Below are positions 56,027 to 64,000 of a stretch of 64,000 nucleotides of DNA, piece after piece. The stretch spans positions 1 to 64,000 of the forward strand of contig KL647293.1 of assembly GCA_000727475.1 (NCBI GenBank), written 5' to 3'. Source of the DNA: Sarcocystis neurona (lineage: Eukaryota; Apicomplexa; Conoidasida; Eucoccidiorida; Sarcocystidae). The notes beneath the pieces are model-generated. The model was given only the letters and a program-made list of their open reading frames with translations. It did not search any database and was not told the DNA's origin. The position numbers and the translations under genes were made by a program. Within the stretch, counting starts at the first letter, position 1; every line of letters begins with the position of its first letter.

Positions 56027-59000
56027 ATGACTCTAGACGCGGCCTTTGTAGAGCGCTGCCGTCAAGCGTTCCAAGTGCTCGACACTGGCAACCAAGGCGC
56101 GCTTAACAGACAAGAACTACGCTCATTACTGGAAAGTAAGGCGCAGACAGACACGACAACGACGCACGCATCCTTGTGTTCCACGCCTTCGCGTGTGTGG
56201 ATATGGATATCGATATCCGCGCCCGACACCCCTTTAAGCAGTTGCTTGTGTAAATACGTGTACGCAGCGGATTTCGGCTATACACTTGGATGCACGTGTA
56301 TACCTTTTCTGGCGTGGTAGCAAAAGCGTACGCTTGTGTCCGCCCATACAGGGTCTGCTGTATGCGAACTTCATATCTTCCATGGTGTACTCACCGATGT
56401 ACACGGAAAGGGATACAGATACGCACCTAAAACACCGCGTCCCTTTCTGGTCCATGGCCTACAAATTCACAGGATCCGAGGCATGGTTGCGCTTACCTAC
56501 CAACGTATTTACCTTTGTACCTGAATTTGTCCATCGACTTAACTTATACACTTGTATGCCTGCGTGTTCCCCGCGACTGTGTACAAATGACACTGCCGAT
56601 ATGTGCGTAGCACAGGCACATAATCAGCCAGCTGCACACGCACGAGGGACGACACACTATATGGTGAACCCCCCTGCATCTCTGCGCATTCAGTACCTCT
56701 GCAGCAATAAATCTGCAGCGAACTACTGCGCTTTCATAATCCCGTACGTGGCTAAAGTGACAGCGGTACTGCTTTCAGCGGCAGTACACAGTACCAAGCG
56801 TTACAGATTCCACATGCAACATTGTCGGCATACAAAAATGGTACTTATGGTGTGTATTCGTACGAAGAGAAACACTACCCCGTACATCGGGGTCCCTGTG
56901 TGCAGGTACCACATGGCTGTTACCAGCTGCAGCCGTGGACTGGAACAGTCCACAACACAGCCACGCCCACGGCGTATTCTAGTGGCACGTGCAATGTGTA
57001 AACGCACACACACCACTGGGCAGCTGGTCTAAGCCTTCAAAGTGAGTTTTGGCATCCGGCGACACTCCTCGCCAATGTATTTGCGACGATTTTTCAGCAT
57101 ATCGAGTTCGGCTTCTCGACCGAATAATTCCTTATGGACTCATGCGTCTTTCTTCTTGGGCTTTTCTGAGGGGTAGCCCTTTGGTAGAAGTTGCGTCCTA
57201 TACCCAGACCTCGCACCTCTTCTGCGTACAACTGTGGCTGTGTCCTTCGCGCTAAGCCCCACATTTCTTTTGTACAAATGTAAGTAGAACTGTACACGAA
57301 ACCGCAGTCTCCGGTGGTACTTTTCTGAGGTTGTTATTGATCGACTACGGTCCTAAGGAGCAGTACTAAATGAACTGTTTTTCCACCGTCAACCGTGCCC
57401 CTCACGTCACATGTCAGCGAGCACTCTGGGCGAACTCTGAACGTAGGAAGTTACTGAACTACGCTAACAACAGTTTTAACGCTTGTCGTCGCTAAGTATC
57501 CATCTCTACAGCATTCCTACACACGCACGCGTGTAAATATATATAGGTGATGTATGCGTTTGTGTACCTAGTTATATGTAAATCGTTGAGAGATGCGTCT
57601 GTGTAAATATTCAAATCATTACGTGGGTGGGTCTACCCTTTGTGGCGGCAGCGATGCTGAACGTTCCACCGTGATGGCAGTGTTCGTTTTCCCAAAGGAA
57701 CTTGAAAAGCAACGGCAATTTGTGTCATTGAATCTAGATGCACCACCAACGTCGCGCATATTGATCTGAAGACACCCCGGCGTGTAGTACTTGAATTCTT
57801 TCAAAAAGGGATCTCGGTCGAACTTTCAGTGTCCTTCTGTTATGTGCTGCAATCAGAGATTCTTGGGAGGCCTCCCAGTGACGACATTTTCTTCCGATTA
57901 ATGGCGGAAATCGAAGAGGACTGCGCGGGACAGATAGGTCAGGAGAATTTTACAAGTGAACCACTGCCAGCGCTGATGTAGCACAGTCAGTCTCACAACC
58001 ACATGCCCCGTACGCGTATGTGATGACTTTCAATAACGTAGGTCTATACCCCTAGGGGAACACGGAGTTTCATTCTCTGTTATCTTACAAGGACTAGCAG
58101 TACTGCAGTGAATATTGCTACATTCACTCAGTGCGTCAACTGCCTCTCCGAGAAGCGGTATCTCGAGGGTCACGTCGGTGAAAAGCGTGACTAGTACGCA
58201 ATGCCTTGCCAAGCGGCCATGCACTCCCCACTGCACTTCAACAGCCTCACCCTCGGGTCTCGTACGTCTTGTCGCCTACCGATGTGTACTCATCACCGTA
58301 CCCTCACAGTACAACTCCTACACTGTGTACTATGTACCTGCTCACCACAAATTCACACGCAGGAAACAACGCCAGCTTCCATATACGTTGTGCCACAACT
58401 CAGCATACATAGGTGGAAATGCGATAGACCGTCTCTTTTCTATTGACCTGTGCAGACATGCAAGCTCGATTAGTGTACAACGTAAGTGGCGGTACGTGCG
58501 TAACCATGCGGCACAGTTGGGGGCATTTCGGCGAAGCTAAACTTACGCTGTTCCCTACGACTCATACACGCATCTCTCTAAATATGTATGCGAAGCGTAA
58601 GTAATTGCAGCAACCTGTATATGAATTTATATTTGTGTATACATCTATAGGTATACGTGATCGCTGTACCTGTACCACTTGGAAGAACACACGCGCAGAT
58701 TCTGTGTGCATGAAGTTGAACACTCTGGGTGAGGCTGGATCACAGGAGGTTCTCAGCCTAATGAGCTGAGATGAAGCTGAATGAATGAAGCTTGGTGACT
58801 TCTTCTTGTCCTCGAACGCTCATTTGCTTTTTCCATCCTGATTTTTTACAATCCAAGGCGCAACATCCTTTTCGCTAGTGGCTGACTTCTTACTCATTGT
58901 TTCCCTGCCACCTCAACGCGTGCGTGAAAGGCTGCTCAAAGGTGAAGCACTTTTACACATATATATATATGTGTATATGTGTACACCTACACATACGCAG

Positions 59001-61419
59001 GTGTATTTGTATATGACGGATGACCAAAAATTGAGAAACTTTGCCCCTACTTGACGGCTTCGTTATGGCTGCACTGCAGAGGGTCAGGAATGGGTGGTAT
59101 GAAGCGCTAGCGTATTGTCATTTTCATGGAAAGTAACTTAGCTGTCAGGTGCAGCGTTCGCTGCGCTGACGACATTTCGGTTATCTTCGCTCTGAGTATA
59201 TTCATGCTGTCTACAGAGTTCAGTCAGTTTATAAGGGCGTTCGAGAAGCAGCACAACGGGTACAGCCAGGCCGACAGCGAGCAGGACATAGGTGAGATAT
59301 TTATAAGTTTGCTAGAGGTTACCTGTAGCTTGCGTGGAGAAATGCTGAGGATCAGGGTGGGGTGCCCCAAGTTTCTTTGCGAATCCCACGTGCGTGACAA
59401 TCATGTGAAAAGCTGTGCTATGCGAGATGTGCAGGGAAGCGAAGACGCACTGATTCACTCCGCTGACCCACACGAATACGAATACGCAGATCTTCGCCAG
59501 TATGCACAGCTTTTGATGATTCGTCTTACAAAGACATTACCACCATAATAACTTCTCCACTCACAAATGTATTATGCTCAACGCTGGACGTCTTACGTCG
59601 TTTGTCTACGTGGTCAGCAGTGGACGGATCTTCTGAAGCGTGTACAGCTCATGCTAACTTTAGTCACGAAGACACAGCAACGCAGCCACCGTGAGGACCT
59701 CACGCCTCACGATTGCTTCACCTTAAACCTATGCCGTGCGCTTACGTTGTTGCTGGCGCAGTCGATGCCTGGGTTGCTTTGGGAGGGGCGCGAGACAAAG
59801 GTGGAAACCTGGACACAAGTAAGATGACAGCTGCTACATGGGTGGACTGATTCCGGGTTTTGCGTAGGGACGCACGTGCAGTAGCGTGTAAATGCGGCCT
59901 GTACTTGAAGCAGATGCCCGGGGACACCTTGTGTGTATAAAGGCTTCGACACAAGTGAAACTCTAACTTCCATATAGCTGTTTCCCTGGCGCACTCACAT
60001 TATTCTTGCATGCGAATACGTGCAGTGAGAGGTGCGAGAAGCTACAGAGTACCGTGTGTCACACGTTCGGATATTAAACACGCCGGCACGATGTTTGCCT
60101 CGCAATATACGTGAGCCCTCTCGTCCCCCTACGTCGAAGTGTGGATTTGATCATGTGACGCACCGTATGTTGACTGTATGTCGAAGCTGTGCATCACTGT
60201 TGTGACACTCCCTCTGCCGACGAAAAGTCGCGGATTTATTTGAGGTACGGAGATACCCGTGCTCGCTACTCACCCTAAAAGGTGACCATACTAGTCTTTC
60301 CACCAATGTCTCTTCTTAAACTACGTTTGTAAGCTGTGACAGAATATGAATGCCCCGGCTACTCACGTAGAGGGACAGTACAAATGGACCTAGTAGGATG
60401 GGGCAACAAGCTATGTAGACTTCCCACATTCGACGGATCGAAAGTTCTTCAACAGTGTCTTGATAGACCGTCGCCCTTTCCTGCTGTTCCTTTTCAGATA
60501 AGCTGATCAAAACCGTCAGTGAAGATTTCCAAATGACAATCGATATCAAGGTAACACAAGCCATACTTCAGCGCTCAAAAACTAAAAATATCACAACTAA
60601 GTCTTCGGCAGTCCTTCTGTGGTATATTCAGCTTCATACAGCTACACCTCCGGAACACCTCTGCAGCTACTATTTAATACAGGCTTCACAGCCTTATTTG
60701 CTGGGTGCGGCAGCGTTGATCGACAGTTCTCTACTCTATTTAGAACAGGCACACACAACACTAGCACGCAGCCGGTAAAAACGCTATATCTGGCGGTGTG
60801 CCGAATCGACTACGTCGATTGCACCAGGTACGCGTTCACGTGTCCAACCTTTCCTTGCAGCGCCTGTTGGAGCAGCTGGACACGAACAGAGACGGGCGCA
60901 TCGACTACAAGGTACGGAAGTAGGGTACAGTCAAAGCGTCGCACATGAAATGGGTCAAGAGGGACGGCTTTGAGTCTGCTCATATTTCCGCTATCTGCTG
61001 GTGCTTCACCAAAGTAGTGCAGTGGAAACGTAGCAGTATACTTAAAGTAGACCAAGCGCTCCTAGGCAGCGTATGCACCAAGACGAATGTACGTAATCGT
61101 GCAGCTGTTCGCTTGTCAGAGGACGTAACCAAGCTACTGGCTGGCACACATGCTATTTTTTAACCCGCCATAAAGAACGTGACTACCAGCTTCTAAATAG
61201 AGTAGAGAACTATCAATCAACACTGCCGTCATATTTCCCTGAATAGCCTCCAGCTGCGCTGAATTCAACCTAGGCAATTTGAGCGAATCGAGAAGGAATC
61301 GCGGTAGGCTGCTGCTGCATGGATGTGGAACGTGGACGATGTTCCAAGACAACCTGACCGCGATGCGGAGAACCTTGCGAATGCTGTTTATGCAGGAGTT
61401 CGCAGAACTTTTTATTTGA
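56027..61419 (+). CDS. Four-EF-hand calmodulin-sized protein, seven exons
   Basis: Exons: 56027-56135, 57857-57937, 59217-59291, 59762-59818, 60498-60550, 60861-60911 and 61396-61419 (TGA). All introns are GT-AG and the phases agree, giving 450 nt and 149 aa, the size of calmodulin. Segments in order: EF1 FQVLDTGNQGALNRQE; linker LGRPPSDDIFFRLMAEI; EF2 EEDCAGQIEFSQ; EF3 VDAWVALGGARDKGGNL; KLIKTVSEDFQMTIDI; EF4 DTNRDGRIDYKE. Only EF4 is a canonical Ca2+ loop. EF1 is partly degenerate, EF2 has Gln at position 12, and EF3 lacks ligands. The ALGG..DK.G and MTIDI patterns resemble axonemal calmodulin-like proteins such as outer-dynein-arm light chains or docking subunits. That assignment is from memory and tentative. 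A 3' splice site at 55999 lies 27 bases before the ATG and the frame is open between them, so a leader exon or a few upstream codons are possible. The donor after 57937 (GTCAGG) is weak. Confidence 0.85.
60706..60745. repeat. Left arm of an inverted repeat around exon 6 of the EF-hand gene
   Basis: About 40 bases, including GTTCTCTACTCTATTTAGAA, recur as the reverse complement at 61191-61230 with about five mismatches. The two arms lie in introns 5 and 6 and bracket the exon 60861-60911. Confidence 0.8.
61191..61230. repeat. Right arm of the inverted repeat around exon 6 of the EF-hand gene
   Basis: Reverse complement of 60706-60745. It lies in intron 6, 280 bases after exon 6 and 166 bases before the seven-codon terminal exon. 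Confidence 0.8.
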
Positions 61420-64000
61420 AGCCGGTCATCCAATAACTTCCGAAAAACCGCGATCTTTCACTTGACAACTCGGAGCAATAATGTGTGTACGAACGTGCAA
61501 CCACAGGCAGTCTATTGCAGTGGTCCTTGAAAATGATCAGCTTCGGTCTGCTTGCCAGGAGTCGGCTTCTCTCACACGTGCACAGGAACAGTGGTTCTAC
61601 CGCTGCAGAGATTCATTGCATCCTAGTGCGTCTCACAGGCCCTTCAGCACCCTCAGCATACGGAAAGTGTATGACGTTACGGGTAAAGCAGCACTGTAGT
61701 AGCCCTCGAGGACAACAAGGGAGATTCACTCACGGAGTCGACCCCCTCTCGCCTGAGGTGGGACCGACGCTCACGATGTGTACTGCACTTTGGTGAGGCG
61801 TTCAGCCTCGGATAACTCTATTTTGACGCACAACGTTATTGACTCTAGCCAGATACGCTGACAGAGTGGAAGGAGGGATTTTGGAAGTCTGTTCTCTGCT
61901 TAGAGTTGCCAGCCGGTCGTCGGGCACCTTTGATGTTGCTGTTATTCAACCATCAACCGTATAATGTAGTACGAACTTGCATGTAGACTAAGTGCAGCAA
62001 ATTTCGTGTGGACGTCACAAATAAACTTTGATCTGAAGAAATGCGTTGAGTTGTCTGCGAGCCTTTGCTAGTACGGAGCATTCTGCGACGACTTCTGCGG
62101 CTGAGTTGCTGTGAACGCACCAAGAAAGGCAAAATTACAAATGAACCACAAATCTGCAACCAATCTGAGTGGTCGCCTGGCGAGAACACACTGCTTATGG
62201 GAAGGTCGAATAGGACGGCAAACTGTATCGTTCAGTTTGGTAAAGTGGGCACCTGAACAGTGACCAGTTTGATTACATCAGAAGCACAGCACCTCAGTGC
62301 CACAAGGCACTTGCGCATTTGCGTATCACGCAGAAATACACTAGTTGGGCGAGCAGCAGCAGGCACAGTAGCAAGACAGCGCACTTTTCATCGTTTTAAA
62401 TGGGGTCATCATCTGAACATCTCTGGTGGAAAGCCACCAAAAAGTACAGGAAGTCTTTGAAAGTGGACCCACCTGCCATCATCAGCCAAGCTCATATATC
62501 AGAGTGCTAGCGCAGAAAGAATGCCACAACCGTACTGCCTGGCCACCCCGCCAATACGGAAATAAGCCGCATGCAACATGAAGACACGCCCACCGTGTGC
62601 TGCTCCTTCTCACCGTCTATTCTCTGGTGCAATGAATACTGGTGCAACACTCGCAGGTGTGCCTGTGAAAAAGAAGGCGTGAGCATCGGCTTATCTCAAA
62701 GTAGATACCAAACTGCGTACCCAGGCACGCCTTCAGCAGCAGCTGTTGCAAAGAACGCTGGCGAAGACACCTTCCGCACTCACTGCGGCGCATGCGTGCT
62801 TGTGGGTGCCACAATACCCGCGACCCACCATTCGCCACTCCCAAATGTTTGCATGTCGTTCATTTCCTCTCCGTTTACCCTCAGCTGCCTATACAGTGAC
62901 GTGTCGTTCTGCAAATTGACTACTATATACGATCTTCTGTGTACGTCTGCGTGGCTCTGCGGTGTACTGCTTCGAGAACAGTTCGTCCGGTTAGATAAAT
63001 CTGAGTTGAGAACCAAAGTCAGCGGTATCGACCGTGTTCCACTAACAACCGTGTACTACTGTTGCAAATATTCAAGTCGGCTAACGGAGAGAAAGTGCTC
63101 GCACTGCATCACACGCGTATGAGTGCGTTCGTGAAGCAACTTCGTTCTGATAATTTGAATCGCATGTCCGAATTTGTTCCCTTTTCCGGCTGTCCAAAGT
63201 GCATGTGGTCGTTTTCAAAACAAAACACCCAGACATCAACGTGTTTGCATTTCACATAGGTACCAAGGGTTTATACGTTCCTTTCCGCGTAATACTGTGT
63301 ACACATGTGTCTACGTACGCACAGGATTTGATGTAAATAAATCCCTTTCTAATATGACACTGGATACCTCCGCAGCAAACCAGGATCACATCTGTCTACG
63401 TGTATCAGTTATGTACACAGGGGTAATAGTAGATGTCGCTTGCCCTCTGATACGATAGAGTCTGCTGACGCAGCGAACCCGCCATGTAGGACTCGCGAAC
63501 CCGCCGAGTGCTGCCACCGGTGATACGAGAAACAGGATTTCTTCCTGGTGCAGCTCTTCAAGATATTTCTCTCTCTCTCTCTATATATATATATGACGCC
63601 AGTTCAACGTGGATAAATTCGGTGTGCTCTTTCTAAGACAGGAGAAGAAGAAATCAGTGACCAACGTAGGAAAGATGCACACACGAAACAGATTCCGTGT
63701 CTGATGCAGTATCAGATACGCACACTTGCACACACGTACATACACATATATACATATATATGCACTTCAATCTTCTAAATATATGTGGATTAGTCCCGGT
63801 GTAAGATCAGATTTTTTTCACGGGCCAACCACTTTTATGTGAAGTCGTCTGAAGCCTAGTTGTCCGGCGTGCTCGAGCCCCGTGTCAGCTTCGGCGACGA
63901 CCCGCTATCCTTCTTCCAGCAGCCCTTTATGGGAGTGTTGAACACGCATTCCACACCGCAGTTGCTTGTGGCTCATTTTTTATCTTTTTGCGTCGCGCGT
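61420..64000. other. Right end without a supportable gene
   Basis: Contains the 3'UTR of the EF-hand gene and about 2.5 kb of unassigned DNA. The longest frame (62571-63122, plus, 183 codons) is Cys/Ser/Thr-rich with no known motif. There is a (TC)n(TA)n microsatellite at 63568-63594 and a short TACACATATATA tract near 63.74 kb. Confidence 0.5.
63568..63594. repeat. (TC)n(TA)n compound microsatellite
   Basis: A TCTCTCTC run passes directly into TATATATA. Confidence 0.9.

Noticed and set aside
56286..57032. 248-codon plus-strand frame inside the first intron of the EF-hand gene
   Set aside because: Long but with no motif, unusual Cys/His/Arg composition and no splice logic. The EF-hand joins skip it cleanly. 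A nested gene remains possible but unsupported.

Overview
The window is protist DNA, most likely from an eimeriid coccidian (Eimeria or Cyclospora type). The evidence is long single-exon stretches packed with CAG-coded Gln/Ala/Ser runs, small exons scattered through kilobase introns, intronic TATG/CACA microsatellites, and near-balanced base composition. The species cannot be fixed from sequence alone, and I see no bacterial features. Most open frames here are shadows of CAG/CTG repeats. The real genes had to be rebuilt from splice sites and family motifs.

Layout. 1-9.87 kb: no supportable gene; one 154-bp tandem duplication near the left end. 9.87-18.77 kb, minus strand: a ~2966-residue Gln/Gly/Ser-rich protein of unknown function. 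19.50-28.18 kb, minus strand: a two-exon gene for a ~2439-residue protein. Its C-terminal part is a cysteine-type RNA 5'-triphosphatase/phosphatase domain of the mammalian capping-enzyme and DUSP11/PIR1 kind. The domain is split by a 1.36-kb intron and by low-complexity insertions, and it follows an RS-rich, Ala-rich and acidic N-terminal region. 28.2-39.3 kb: no confident gene; CTG-rich DNA switches to CAG-rich DNA near 37.7 kb. 39.29-49.66 kb, plus strand: an eight-exon gene for a complete CacyBP/SIP-type protein (300 aa; N-terminal helical segment, CS domain, SGS domain). A possible nested small ORF lies in its first intron. 49.7-56.0 kb: repeats and a fold-back element, no confident gene. 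56.03-61.42 kb, plus strand: a seven-exon gene for a 149-aa, four-EF-hand calmodulin-sized protein with a seven-codon last exon. 61.4-64 kb: nothing convincing.

Together: the two minus-strand giants lie head to tail with about 0.7 kb between them. RS-rich sequence beside an RNA-phosphatase fold points to nuclear RNA metabolism. The CacyBP-like protein belongs to a co-chaperone/ubiquitin-adaptor family. The EF-hand protein resembles axonemal calmodulin-like proteins, which would fit flagellated microgametes. These roles are family-based inferences. The exon joins rest on reading phase, GT/AG sites and alignment from memory to family members, and need transcript evidence.
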